Below are positions 34,366 through 43,742 of a stretch of DNA of 64,000 nucleotides, in pieces. A program made the translations under genes and the position numbers. The first letter of the stretch is position 1, and each line of letters starts with the position of its first letter. The notes beneath the pieces are model-generated. The model had not been told where the DNA came from. It saw nothing but the letters and a program-made list of their open reading frames with translations, and did no database searches. Source of the stretch: Lautropia mirabilis (GTDB lineage: Bacteria; Pseudomonadota; Gammaproteobacteria; Burkholderiales; Burkholderiaceae_E); assembly GCF_900637555.1 (NCBI RefSeq), contig NZ_LR134378.1, forward strand, positions 72,001 through 136,000, in the 5' to 3' direction.

Positions 34366-36777
34366 TCAACCCGCATGCTGCTCCCGCAGCCGGCGGGCGG
34401 CCTGCACCATGCCGGCCAGCGCCGGCAGCACCTCCAGCCATTGGCGCGTCTTCAGGCCGCAGTCCGGATTCACCCAGAGCCGCTCCGCCGGGATGCGCTG
34501 CGCCGCCTTCTCCATCAGGTCCACCATGTGCTGCACCGTGGGCACGTTGGGCGAATGGATATCGTAGACGCCAGGTCCAATCTCGTTCGGATAGCTGAAG
34601 TCATCGAAGGCATCCAGAAGCTCCATGTCGGAGCGCGAGGTCTCGATGGTGATCACGTCCGCATCCATGGCTGCAATGGCGGGCATGATGTCGTTGAACT
34701 CCGAATAGCACATGTGGGTGTGGATCTGGGTGTCGTCGGCCACACCATTGGCCGTGATGCAGAAGCACTCCACCGCCCAGCCCAGGTACTCCTGCCATTG
34801 CGCCCGACGCAGCGGCAGCCCCTCGCGCAGCGCCGCCTCGTCGATCTGGATGATGCCGATACCGGCCTTTTCCAGATCCAGCACCTCCTGGCGAATGGCC
34901 AGCGCCAGTTGCCGACAGGTCGTGGCACGCGGCTGATCATCCCGCACGAACGACCAGTTCAGCATCGTTACCGGACCGGTAAGCATGCCCTTCATCGGGC
35001 GCTTCGTGAGCAACTGTGCGTACTGCGCCCAGGCCACCGTCATCGGATCTGGACGGCTGATGTCGCCGAACAGGATGGGCGGCTTCACGCAGCGCGACCC
35101 ATAGGACTGCACCCAGCCGAAGCGGCTGAACGCATAGCCTTCCAGCTGCTCGCCAAAGTACTCCACCATGTCGTTGCGCTCGGGCTCGCCATGCACCAGC
35201 ACGTCCAGCCCCAGCGTTTCCTGCTCGCGCACACAGCAGGCCACCTCGGCCCGCATGGCCTGCTCGTAGGCCGCCGCATCAATCTCGCCGGCCTTGAACT
35301 GACGACGTGCCTGGCGGATCTCGGCCGTCTGCGGGAAGGAACCAATGGTGGTGGTGGGAAACATCGGCAGCTGGAAACGGGCCCGCTGGCGCTGCGCCCG
35401 CACCGCGTAGGGGCTCTGGCGCGTCGTTGCGGCCTCCGTGGCGCATTGGGCCAGCGCCGCCTGCACGGCCGGGTTGTGGACACGCGGTGAACGACGACGC
35501 GACTCGATCGCCTGTCGATTGGCCGCCAGCTCGTCCCGCACGGCGTCACGCCCTTCATTGATGGCCCGGGCCAGCACGCGCAGTTCATCCAGCTTCTGGC
35601 GTGCAAAGGCCAGCCACGATTTCAGCTCGGCATCCAGCCCGTCCTCGCTGGCCAGATCCACCGGCACATGCAGCAGCGAGCACGACGGCGCCAGCCACAG
35701 CCGGTCACCCAGCCGTGCCGCCACCGGCTCCAGCCAGTCCAGCACCGCCTCCAGATCAGTCTTCCAGATGTTGCGACCATCAATGACGCCCAGCGACAGC
35801 ACCTTGTGCGTCGGCAGCAGGTTCAGCAGGGGCTTCGCATCCTCGCGGCCACGGATGGCGTCCAGATGCAGCCCCGCCACCGGCAGATTCGCCGCCAGCC
35901 AGGCATTCTCTTTCAGCGGCCCGAAATACGTGGCCAGCAACACCTTGATGCGCACGCTCTTGAGGTGGTGATAGGCCAGGTTCAGCGCGTGCTGCCAGTC
36001 CGGCGACAGCTCGGTCACCAGAATCGGCTCGTCGACCTGCACCCACTCCACCCCCGCATCGGCCAGCGCCTGCAGCAGCTCGGTGTACACCGGCAGCAGC
36101 CGCGGCAGCAGTGACAGACGGTCCAGATCGGGATGCGCCGCATCACGCACCTTGCCCAGCGCCAGATAGCTGACCGGCCCCAGCAGCACCGGCTTGGCTG
36201 CCACGCCCTGCGCCCGGGCCTCGGCCAGCTGCGCCAGAATCCGCGACGGATCCAGCCGGAAGGTCGTGTCGGCGCCAAACTCCGGCACGATGTAGTGATA
36301 GTTGGTGTCGAACCACTTGGTCATCTCGCCCGCGGCCACACCGGCCTCGACATCATGCGTGCCGGGCTCACAGCCACAGGCGGCCTTGTCGACGGAACCT
36401 TCCGCCAGCGTGGAATCCTGTCCCGACGCAGGGACTACGGCCTGGCTTTCCTGCCCCGCCGGCTCGGTACCCGGCGCCGAACGCCCCCGCGCCACCCGGA
36501 AGTAGTTGTCCAGGTCATCGCCGGCATAGCCACGCACCCGCGCCGGCAGGTTGCCCAGCGTGAAGCTCATGTCCAGCACCTGGTCGTAGAACGAGAAATC
36601 CCCCACCGGCACCCAGTCCAGACCCGACTGATCCTGCCAGTGACGGCTGCGCAGCTCTGCGCCGACCTGCTGCAGCGCCTCGCGCGAGGACTCGCCCCGC
36701 CAATAGGCCTCCAGCGCGAATTTCAGTTCCCGCCGCGCACCGATGCGCGGAAACCCCAGGGAATGCGTGCTTGCCAT
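34366..36777 (-). CDS. metE: Cobalamin-independent methionine synthase
   Basis: An 803-residue cytosolic enzyme that methylates homocysteine with methyltetrahydrofolate-polyglutamate. The N-terminal half starts [18 protein letters not shown]. The C-terminal half carries the zinc site: His and Cys in [10 protein letters not shown], Glu in [10 protein letters not shown], Cys in NPDCGLKTR. Usual length is near 755. The extra length lies mostly in an insertion at residues about 100-150 between the FRVARG and [12 protein letters not shown] motifs, rich in Ala, Gly and Glu and with a CGC triad. The start follows GGAGAAG with 3-base spacing to the second Met of the frame; an ATG four codons earlier is less likely. 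It is divergent from metR. Confidence 0.95.
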   Translation of the reverse strand: MASTHSLGFPRIGARRELKFALEAYWRGESSREALQQVGAELRSRHWQDQSGLDWVPVGDFSFYDQVLDMSFTLGNLPARVRGYAGDDLDNYFRVARGRSAPGTEPAGQESQAVVPASGQDSTLAEGSVDKAACGCEPGTHDVEAGVAAGEMTKWFDTNYHYIVPEFGADTTFRLDPSRILAQLAEARAQGVAAKPVLLGPVSYLALGKVRDAAHPDLDRLSLLPRLLPVYTELLQALADAGVEWVQVDEPILVTELSPDWQHALNLAYHHLKSVRIKVLLATYFGPLKENAWLAANLPVAGLHLDAIRGREDAKPLLNLLPTHKVLSLGVIDGRNIWKTDLEAVLDWLEPVAARLGDRLWLAPSCSLLHVPVDLASEDGLDAELKSWLAFARQKLDELRVLARAINEGRDAVRDELAANRQAIESRRRSPRVHNPAVQAALAQCATEAATTRQSPYAVRAQRQRARFQLPMFPTTTIGSFPQTAEIRQARRQFKAGEIDAAAYEQAMRAEVACCVREQETLGLDVLVHGEPERNDMVEYFGEQLEGYAFSRFGWVQSYGSRCVKPPILFGDISRPDPMTVAWAQYAQLLTKRPMKGMLTGPVTMLNWSFVRDDQPRATTCRQLALAIRQEVLDLEKAGIGIIQIDEAALREGLPLRRAQWQEYLGWAVECFCITANGVADDTQIHTHMCYSEFNDIMPAIAAMDADVITIETSRSDMELLDAFDDFSYPNEIGPGVYDIHSPNVPTVQHMVDLMEKAAQRIPAERLWVNPDCGLKTRQWLEVLPALAGMVQAARRLREQHAG

Positions 36778-36875
36778 GATCTTCTCCATGCGTTGCCGAT
36801 GAGCAGGACTGCATGGTAGGAAGCCTCATCCATGAATGGAAATGCTATTCTTTCATCGGTCGATCAATAATTTTC
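36778..36875. promoter_or_regulatory. metE-metR divergent control region with MetR-like half-sites
   Basis: The 98-bp gap contains TGAA (36833-36836) and TTCA (36852-36855) in an A/T-rich block. The known MetR site is TGAA-N5-TTCA; here the half-sites are 15 apart, so it may be two overlapping degenerate sites. Divergent metE-metR control by MetR with homocysteine is established for enterics. Confidence 0.5.
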
Positions 36876-37937
36876 ATGGATTGGCACATGGCCACCTTCC
36901 TGGAACGCATCCACCTGGAAATCATCCAGGCCGTTGACCGGCACGGCTCACTGACCGCCGCCGCCGAACGCCTGCACCTCACCCAGCCGGCCCTCAGCCA
37001 TTGCATCCGCAAGCTGGAGGACCAACTGGGCACCCCCATCTGGCACCGCGAAGGCCGCAACCTGCGTCCCACCCAGGCCGGCCTCTACCTGCTGGGCGTT
37101 GCCAACCGATTGCTGCCCCAACTGCAGCACGCCGAAGAACGCCTGCGCCAGTTTGCCCTTGGCGAACGAGGCACCCTGCGCATCGGCATGGAATGCCACC
37201 CGTGCTACCAATGGCTGCTGAAGGTGGTGGCCCCCTACCTGCGCACCTGGCCTGCCGTGGACGTGGACGTGAAGCAGAAGTTCCAGTTCGGCGGCATCGG
37301 GGCCCTGTTCAATGACGAGATCGACCTGCTGGTGACCCCCGACCCCCTGTACCGCCCCGGCCTGCGCTACGAAGCCGTCTTCGACTACGAACAGGTGCTG
37401 GTGGTGGCACAGAGCCACCCGCTGGCCCTTCAGGTCGACGTGCAACCCGAACAGCTGGCGAACGAGACCCTGATCACCTACCCCGTCGGCATTGACCGCC
37501 TGGACATCTACACCCAGTTCCTGACCCCCGCCGGCATCGCTCCCCGACATCACCGACAGATCGAGACCACCGACATCATGCTGCAGATGGTGGAAAGCGG
37601 CCGGGGCGTGACCGCCCTGCCTCGCTGGCTGGTCAAAGAGAACATGCAGCGCTTTGCCGTGGTGCCGCTGCGCCTGGGCCCTCACGGCGTGGCCAAGCAG
37701 ATCTTCCTGGGCTTCCGGGAGGGCGAGGATGAGGTGGATTACCTGCGGGGGTTTGTGGAGCTGGCGCGGGGGCAATCCGGGCGTGAGCGGCCTGAGGCCA
37801 CCTGCCTCGAACGCCTAGATGACCTGGAAGACCTGTCACTGGCCGAACAACGTCTGATCGACATCCGCAGCGGCAAGACCCAGACCCAGACCCTGTCACA
37901 GGAAGACGTGATGAAGCACCATGGTCTGGAAGATTGA
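36876..37937 (+). CDS. metR: MetR-like LysR regulator fused to an antitoxin C-terminus
   Basis: A 353-residue protein. Residues about 5-65 are a LysR winged helix (LEIIQAVDRHGSLTAAAERL, QPALSHCIRKLEDQLG), followed by a substrate domain that fits MetR (GMECHPCYQWLLKVV, YPVGIDRLDIYTQFLTPAG). MetR proteins usually end near residue 300-315. Here the last 43 residues (from 37806, LERLDDLEDLSLAEQRL ... DVMKHHGLED) match the C-terminal part of RelB/RHH-type antitoxins, which pair with RelE toxins. A toxin-like start begins at 37921 before the stop codon. The MetR part should still activate metE. The ATG at 36876 is used; another Met lies four codons later. The fusion is seen directly in an uninterrupted frame; its origin is inference. 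Confidence 0.85.
   Translation: MDWHMATFLERIHLEIIQAVDRHGSLTAAAERLHLTQPALSHCIRKLEDQLGTPIWHREGRNLRPTQAGLYLLGVANRLLPQLQHAEERLRQFALGERGTLRIGMECHPCYQWLLKVVAPYLRTWPAVDVDVKQKFQFGGIGALFNDEIDLLVTPDPLYRPGLRYEAVFDYEQVLVVAQSHPLALQVDVQPEQLANETLITYPVGIDRLDIYTQFLTPAGIAPRHHRQIETTDIMLQMVESGRGVTALPRWLVKENMQRFAVVPLRLGPHGVAKQIFLGFREGEDEVDYLRGFVELARGQSGRERPEATCLERLDDLEDLSLAEQRLIDIRSGKTQTQTLSQEDVMKHHGLED
37806..37937 (+). pseudogene. Remnant of RelB/RHH antitoxin (C-terminal part, in frame with metR)
   Basis: 43 codons with the typical antitoxin C-terminal pattern: acidic DLED, LAEQRL, a basic/Thr turn, then DVMKHHGLED ending in TGA. The N-terminal DNA-binding half is absent. The next reading frame opens with a toxin start that overlaps by 17 bases, as in intact modules. 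Confidence 0.7.
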
Positions 37938-37998
37938 ATTCGACCCTGCAGCAGCCCGAGAACTGGGCAAGGAATGCCCCCTCCCGAACCATTCATGA
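37921..37998 (+). pseudogene. Truncated RelE-type toxin gene
   Basis: The frame opens with MVWKIEFDPAAARELGK, a standard RelE/ParE-superfamily beginning, and then loses similarity and stops after 25 codons (TGA). Intact toxins are about 85-95 residues. The break at about 37971 is just before the zorD stop codon (37993), so the toxin appears to have been cut at the edge of the Zorya island. The product should be inactive. Confidence 0.75.
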
Positions 37999-40900
37999 GG
38001 CCGCTCCCACCTGTTCATTGAGCATGGTGTCGAATTCAGCGCCACTGATGTCCCCGGAGCCATTCAGCATGTCGCCGGCCAGCTCCCGCTTCTTGGTCAG
38101 CAGCTGGTCCAGCCTGACATCAAAGGTCACGAAATCATCGGCGGCCACGGTGGGATAGTAAACGTGGACATCCTTCGTCTGACCAATGCGATAGGCACGG
38201 TCGGTTGCCTGATCCTCCTTGGCGGGATTCCAGGTTCGCATATAGTGCACAACGTGATTGGCCGCCTGGATGTTGACCCCAAACCCTACCGCGACTGGCG
38301 AAAGAATCAGCACACCGAAACCCGGCTTCTCCTGAAATGCCCGGATGCGCTTCTGCCGACTATCGACGTTCCGGGATGAAGCACTGGTGTCTCCATTGAT
38401 GATGGTCGCCGAATAGCCAAGCTCTACCTCGATACAGGACTGCAACAGCCGCTGCACCTCGCGGAACTCGCAGAAGACGATGACTTTCTCGTTCCAGCGC
38501 TGGATGCGTTTCAGCTGCGTCAGCAGCCAGTCCATCTTGGGTGCCTTTGCTCGGTAGACATCCAACCGGTCGCGCTGGCTACCCTTCATGTTGAACTCCT
38601 GGGGGTCGGTACAGAGCAACCGCAGGTAATGCAGCACCCCAAGCTGGTTTTTGAACGGAGACTTCCCAAGGCCCTCCCTGGACGCTCTGTATCCCTCCAG
38701 AGTCTGGGAATAGAGGCTGCGCTGAAAAGGGGACAATGGAAGGCGGCGGCAGCCCTCATCGACGATCTTTTGGGGCAGGTCCTTCGCCACATCCTGCTTC
38801 AGCCGCCGCAGTACCTGCGGCTGAATGCGTGCGCGCAGCTCCCCAACCCGCTGCCTCTCCTGATCGGTACATGCCTCGATCGGCTTCCGATAGCGCCTGG
38901 TGAAATCACTGAGCGCCCCCAGTAGACCAGGCTGGATGTAATCGAACAGACACCAGATATCCGCCAGATTGTTCTCGACAGGCGTCCCGGTGCAGGCAAC
39001 CCGGAAACCGGCCTGCTGCTTCTTGGCAGCACGTGTCACCATCGCAGCCGGGTTCTTGATCCGTTGTGCTTCGTCACACACCATCACTGACCACTTCTCG
39101 GCGGCAAAAGAGAACTCGAAATCCCGCAACGTCTCGTAGGTTGTCAGCACCACCCGGGCATTGCCGATCCAGCCCGGCTTCAGGAACCTCACCAGCCCAT
39201 CCTCGTTCCTCAGACGTTCATCAATGAGATGCCTGGGAACGCGCAATGGCGCAAGTGCATCCCCATAGGCCGTCAGCAGGGTCAGCACGCCGGGGACGAA
39301 GAACTTGTCCGCCTCTTCCGCCCAGTTCTCCAGCAGAGACACTGGAGCAACCACCAGCATCGGCTCGATGGAGGGATTCTCTTCGATGAGTGATGCCATG
39401 AAGGCCAGCAGCTGGAAGGTCTTTCCCAGCCCCATATCATCCGCCAGAATGGCCCCCCGAACCTGGAAATCCGATCTCAGGCCATAAAGGTGCTGCAACC
39501 ATGCCACCCCCTCCCGTTGATGAGGGAGCAATGAAAGCCCAGACCTGATACATGCGGGTACCCGGGCTGCCGTCCTCTCTCCGCTCAAAGCTATCCTTCT
39601 CTTCTCCTCGTAGTCGACCTGATCGATGTTGTCCAGCAGTATCAGGGTCTTGGAACCCGACTGCCGAGGCGTGCTATCGCGCTCTTTGTCCTTGGGTTTC
39701 TCAAGACCGGAGTCGGGGCTCTTGGGGTTACCCGCCTCACCCATCGGTACCTTCAGGCGCCCGACCAGGCGAAGCACCTCATCCACGGGCAGCTTGTCAG
39801 ATGTCCCCGGGACCTGAACATCCGTCTCTCCCCTGGACTTTGCCTCCCATGCGCTCTTTTCAAGCTTGGCCAAATTTTCAGGATCGGTCGGAATCCGGAC
39901 TGGTAGCTCCCGCCCCTCAGGGGTATAGACGATGAATTCAGGAATCTGCTCTGGAAACCAGACGTCACCTTCCTTATCCCGCCCCACCGCCGACACATGC
40001 AGGACCGTGTCCTGCCCAATGCCTGCGATACGTTCGCTATAGATGCCCAGGTCATGGACCCTCTCATAGCCAATGCCTTCCATCTGCGCATGCTTGGCTC
40101 TGAGCGCTTCACGCAAGACATGAAGATGTTCAGGTGTTTCACCCCTGATCGCCAGATCGTGTCCATTCCAGGCAACCAGCTGGCGCTGCGCCTGAATGGC
40201 ACGCTCCACCCGTTCGATGAAATTCTCGACCTGCTCGTCAGACAGCCAATGAATCTCGGATGACTGAAGCCCCTCTGCACCCTCTGGTTCAATAAGCAAG
40301 CCGATGTGCAGCAACCTTCCCTCTGCATCCCATACGACTCGGGGGGTGAAGCGCTCAAAGAGCACGCCGGCACCGGCCAAGACCTCTTCAATCTGTTTCG
40401 GATCAAGCACCTCCTGGGCATCCTCTCCCAGAGCCGCCATGGGATTCCGGAGGATGGCCTCTGCCCTTGCGCCAGCCACACGCCGCCCTGGCATCCGCTT
40501 GATCGACTCCAGTACGGTACGAACCTGAGGCGTGATCAGCACCTGAATTATCCCTTCCGGCATAGAAAGGTCATACCGTGGCAGAACAGTGGAGTTCCGA
40601 TCGAAGGCAGCCAGCCAGACATCCGGCACGCCATCAAACCCGGGAATGATCTCGACGACCGGGCCATCGGACACGATGGCAGAGCGGCGAAACGCCAGCA
40701 GCATGTGCTCCGGCGTCACAACGACGGAACGTGTCAGGAAATCGTCCAGATTGGCATGGGCTGCCAAGGCCAGAGAACGGATATGGCCCCACGCCCTCCG
40801 GTTGGACAGATCATCGCGCTCCGCGTCTGGCCTGCGGCTGAATGCCCGTATGGCCTGGACCAACTGCCATTGCTCAACGGTCAGACGCTCCATAACATCA

Positions 40901-41322
40901 TCCAGCTGCAGGATCGCTCCCTCCAGACGAGCGCTTCGAACGATGCCATCAGGATAACGCCAGCCTGCAATGATGATCGAGAAGCCTGCGTCGATCAGCG
41001 TCCCTTCACTGCGCAGGACGATTTGGGCCGATGTCTCCTCGGGAAGCTGTAACGCCCCAGCAAGATCATCCATCGAGCGCATCTCGGCCATGGCCGTGGA
41101 AAGGCTGCCATAAAAACCCTCCCACTCCAGGAAACCGCCATCACTCGTCTCGGTCAGCCAGCCGTCATCCAGCAGCTGCTCCAGATAGCCTCCCAGCAGG
41201 GGAGACTCAATGGGCATCCCGCCTGAAGACGCATCCCGCGAGATTCGGATGCCAACAGCATCCAGACGACGGTACCAGCATGCAGTCTGCTTTGCCCGGA
41301 AAGCCTTGCGCAGATTGAACAC
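37993..41322 (-). CDS. zorD: Zorya type I protein ZorD (SNF2-like helicase)
   Basis: An 1109-residue protein. Residues 1 to about 580 are a family-specific N-terminal region with no catalytic motif that I can name. From about 600 to 1080 there is a SNF2-type ATPase: Q-motif LLPHQREGVAWLQHL, Walker A DDMGLGKTF (about residue 630), motif Ia VVAPVSLLENWAEE, Walker B VCDEAQRIKNP (about 750), CTGTPVENNL, and helicase C motifs EKVIVFCEFREVQRLL and TDRAYRIGQTKDV. ZorD is the ATP-dependent effector that degrades phage DNA in type I Zorya. The GTG start follows TAGGAGA, overlapping the zorC stop codon. It is the last gene of zorABCD. Confidence 0.9.
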   Translation of the reverse strand: MFNLRKAFRAKQTACWYRRLDAVGIRISRDASSGGMPIESPLLGGYLEQLLDDGWLTETSDGGFLEWEGFYGSLSTAMAEMRSMDDLAGALQLPEETSAQIVLRSEGTLIDAGFSIIIAGWRYPDGIVRSARLEGAILQLDDVMERLTVEQWQLVQAIRAFSRRPDAERDDLSNRRAWGHIRSLALAAHANLDDFLTRSVVVTPEHMLLAFRRSAIVSDGPVVEIIPGFDGVPDVWLAAFDRNSTVLPRYDLSMPEGIIQVLITPQVRTVLESIKRMPGRRVAGARAEAILRNPMAALGEDAQEVLDPKQIEEVLAGAGVLFERFTPRVVWDAEGRLLHIGLLIEPEGAEGLQSSEIHWLSDEQVENFIERVERAIQAQRQLVAWNGHDLAIRGETPEHLHVLREALRAKHAQMEGIGYERVHDLGIYSERIAGIGQDTVLHVSAVGRDKEGDVWFPEQIPEFIVYTPEGRELPVRIPTDPENLAKLEKSAWEAKSRGETDVQVPGTSDKLPVDEVLRLVGRLKVPMGEAGNPKSPDSGLEKPKDKERDSTPRQSGSKTLILLDNIDQVDYEEKRRIALSGERTAARVPACIRSGLSLLPHQREGVAWLQHLYGLRSDFQVRGAILADDMGLGKTFQLLAFMASLIEENPSIEPMLVVAPVSLLENWAEEADKFFVPGVLTLLTAYGDALAPLRVPRHLIDERLRNEDGLVRFLKPGWIGNARVVLTTYETLRDFEFSFAAEKWSVMVCDEAQRIKNPAAMVTRAAKKQQAGFRVACTGTPVENNLADIWCLFDYIQPGLLGALSDFTRRYRKPIEACTDQERQRVGELRARIQPQVLRRLKQDVAKDLPQKIVDEGCRRLPLSPFQRSLYSQTLEGYRASREGLGKSPFKNQLGVLHYLRLLCTDPQEFNMKGSQRDRLDVYRAKAPKMDWLLTQLKRIQRWNEKVIVFCEFREVQRLLQSCIEVELGYSATIINGDTSASSRNVDSRQKRIRAFQEKPGFGVLILSPVAVGFGVNIQAANHVVHYMRTWNPAKEDQATDRAYRIGQTKDVHVYYPTVAADDFVTFDVRLDQLLTKKRELAGDMLNGSGDISGAEFDTMLNEQVGAAS

Positions 41323-41334
41323 GACGACACTCTC

Positions 41335-43032
41335 CTATGTGTACCAACCTTTACCGGGCCTATAGCGCAACCCCTGCATGCTCAGAGCGTTACCAATCTG
41401 CGGATCAGAGTCATCCGTCAAGACCCAGAAGTATCCACCTTGCTTCCGAAGATCACTTGTCTTCAGACCATGCCTTCTGGCGATATCAAGAACGTTGTAC
41501 AGCGGTGGGTAGTAAACGGGCTGTCCCGGCGGTGGTGAAGGCCGCTCCGGAACATGTTCCGTGGAACGACCTTCTCCCTGCCGGCCAGGTCGAGCGGGCG
41601 CACCATCACCCCGGCCTTCCGGCGACACGCCCTCACTGCGCAGCCAGTTCTCAAAGTGGTCTTCCCACTCACTGTAGCCGTATATCCCGTCTTTGTGAGT
41701 CAGCTTGTTACGCCTGGCCGAATTCTTCAGGGAGTTCCGAGCGTTTACTGGCAAGGCCAATGGCTTTGTCAGATCAAACGGCAGCCCTTGGTCATCACGA
41801 TAAGCGTACAAGGCATTCCCCATGTCGCTGAACTCAACGACAACCAGTTTGCCCATTCTCATGATGAAGGCATTGTTGTTGCCGGAGGCATCAAGGTACC
41901 AGAGTAGACCCTTCATCTTCTCCTTCAACACCTTGAAGTCCGGATCCCTTGAGTTGCGCGCTGTAGGCCCCAGAGCGAAATCCACATGGTCGATGGCCTT
42001 CACGTAGCGCTTCCAGAAATTGACACGACGCCGATCGCTGGTTCCGTCCTGCGCAAGTTTCGTGAAGAACGCCTCGATGAACTCCCCTTTCAGCCAGTTC
42101 GAGACCATCTGGCGTGCATCTTCGGACACCCTCTGCCAGGCCGTCTTGTTGGAGGGTAGCCATGGGTTCTCCCACCACGTCACGGAATGGTCTCGCAGGC
42201 CGATATGGATGGGATGCCCCTTTATTTCCTTGTAGCGCTCCAGCAACATGGCCAGCGCCTCATTTCTCAGGATCAGGTTGCCACGGATCAGCTGCAACAT
42301 GCTGTCAAGGCTGTTCCGGAACCGCTGATCTTCATAGCCCACCGCCTGCCTGATCTGCGACAGAATGAGCTGTCTGAAGAACCAGGAAGACTGTTCGATG
42401 CCAAGGTGCTCCTTCAGGCTGTCTATCGTGGCGTAGTCCCCTTGCATGACCTTGGCAACATAGGGGCCAACCGGATCTGCCGTGAACAGCTGACGATTGT
42501 CCAATGCCACCTGCACCCACGGCGGGTTGAAACGCTCAGCCTGGATGACACCATTCCTGTCGTACAGGTACTGGCGCAAGGCACTCCAGTTCTTCCTGCC
42601 CGTCTCGCTGACACGATCGGGAAACGAACCATAGCTGAAGTAGTTATGCACCAGCCCTCGGTAGCACCTCCGGTACAGGTTCGGCCGCCCGACCCAGGAG
42701 TCTGCCCCCGCCAGGATCCTGTCGAATCGTCCGGCATCATCCATGGCGCAGGTGTTTGTCCCCCGATACGGGGTACTCAGGGCATGCGAAAGCAGGTAGG
42801 CATCACGAAAGTCCCTGACCTCCATGCCCTCCCAGAACCTGCCCAGCGCATCCTGCATCCGATCTTCCGGAAGGTTGCCGGGTTTCAGGCCCGGATTTGA
42901 TTCTCTGATCCGTTTGATGACTGCATCAAGTATCGGCTCCCACGCCCCCCGGTCAGGCAACTGGGGGCTGTGGGCAAAGGCATCCTGGGTGGATCGCGCC
43001 AGCCGGTGTTCCAGCTGCTGAAGGGCATTCAT
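41335..43032 (-). CDS. zorC: Zorya type I protein ZorC (EH_Signature domain)
   Basis: A 565-residue protein encoded between zorB and zorD. It has a helical N-terminal part (residues about 1-150) and the region containing WWENPWLPSNKTAWQRVSEDARQMVSNWL and FWKRYVKAIDHVDFALG, in which the EH-type signature Glu/His-rich domain is expected, although I cannot verify the profile. A Pro/Gly/Arg-rich linker (about 470-510) precedes a small C-terminal domain (NVLDIARRHGLKTSDLRKQGGYFWVL). ZorC binds DNA and works with ZorD. The ATG overlaps the zorB stop as ATGA, so translation is coupled; a GTG four codons before is an alternative. Confidence 0.87.
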   Translation of the reverse strand: MNALQQLEHRLARSTQDAFAHSPQLPDRGAWEPILDAVIKRIRESNPGLKPGNLPEDRMQDALGRFWEGMEVRDFRDAYLLSHALSTPYRGTNTCAMDDAGRFDRILAGADSWVGRPNLYRRCYRGLVHNYFSYGSFPDRVSETGRKNWSALRQYLYDRNGVIQAERFNPPWVQVALDNRQLFTADPVGPYVAKVMQGDYATIDSLKEHLGIEQSSWFFRQLILSQIRQAVGYEDQRFRNSLDSMLQLIRGNLILRNEALAMLLERYKEIKGHPIHIGLRDHSVTWWENPWLPSNKTAWQRVSEDARQMVSNWLKGEFIEAFFTKLAQDGTSDRRRVNFWKRYVKAIDHVDFALGPTARNSRDPDFKVLKEKMKGLLWYLDASGNNNAFIMRMGKLVVVEFSDMGNALYAYRDDQGLPFDLTKPLALPVNARNSLKNSARRNKLTHKDGIYGYSEWEDHFENWLRSEGVSPEGRGDGAPARPGRQGEGRSTEHVPERPSPPPGQPVYYPPLYNVLDIARRHGLKTSDLRKQGGYFWVLTDDSDPQIGNALSMQGLRYRPGKGWYT

Positions 43033-43739
43033 CGCAAAGCACACTCGCCAAAATCATTGGAAAGAGGTACCGGGTCCGCCCGACGCTCCCCAATGCCCAG
43101 GAACTCAATGCGCATCTCCACCCGACGGCTTTCCTCCGCACTCTCGCGCGAGGCATTGAAGGAATACCCCCCAACCAGGAACAGATTGCGGACATCGGCT
43201 TTCTGGTCTTCCGTCAACAGATGAGCACCAGAGCGCGCGAACATGGCGCACAACACCCGCTGGCTGCGCAGCAGGCTCAGGTTCAGATTGCTGAGATAGG
43301 AACCTGTCCTGTCGGTATAACCTTCCACCACGATGCGCTTCATGACGCGGCGTCCCAGCTCATCATTGGCCAGCGTAAGGATATCCGGTACGAACTGGCG
43401 CAACACGCTTTCCTGCTCTGGTGAAAGGTTCCATTTTCCAAAGGCAAACCGGGCACGGTCGCCAAAGTCAATGACGGCACGGGACAGATCAATCCGGATG
43501 CCTTCATAACGGTCGGCTGCCTGCTCGAAGCGTCTCATGATCTCGGCGATATCCTGCCGGTGCTCCGTCTCTGCCCGCTCCTGCTCGCTGACCTTCTTGG
43601 TAACTGCCAGCAGTGCAACGCTCATTACCACCAGAAACAGCACCATCAACGCCGTCATCATGTCGGCGAAGGAGATCCAGAACGGTTTCTCGGCCTCGTC
43701 ACGCCGTGAACGGTTCATAACCAGACGCGCCCCCAGCAT
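43029..43739 (-). CDS. zorB: Zorya protein ZorB (MotB/OmpA-like stator)
   Basis: A 236-residue inner-membrane protein. A single TM helix (residues about 23-46) starts FADMMTALMVLFLVVMS and holds the acidic Asp26 expected for the proton path of MotB-like stators. Residues about 50-110 are a linker with a coiled part. Residues about 110-225 are an OmpA-like peptidoglycan-binding domain (VEGYTDRTGSYLSNLNLSLLRSQ). With ZorA it forms a 5:2 ion-driven motor that senses phage entry. The start has GGAG seven bases upstream, inside the zorA end; only three bases separate the two genes. Confidence 0.93.
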   Translation of the reverse strand: MLGARLVMNRSRRDEAEKPFWISFADMMTALMVLFLVVMSVALLAVTKKVSEQERAETEHRQDIAEIMRRFEQAADRYEGIRIDLSRAVIDFGDRARFAFGKWNLSPEQESVLRQFVPDILTLANDELGRRVMKRIVVEGYTDRTGSYLSNLNLSLLRSQRVLCAMFARSGAHLLTEDQKADVRNLFLVGGYSFNASRESAEESRRVEMRIEFLGIGERRADPVPLSNDFGECALR

Positions 43740-43742
43740 GGA

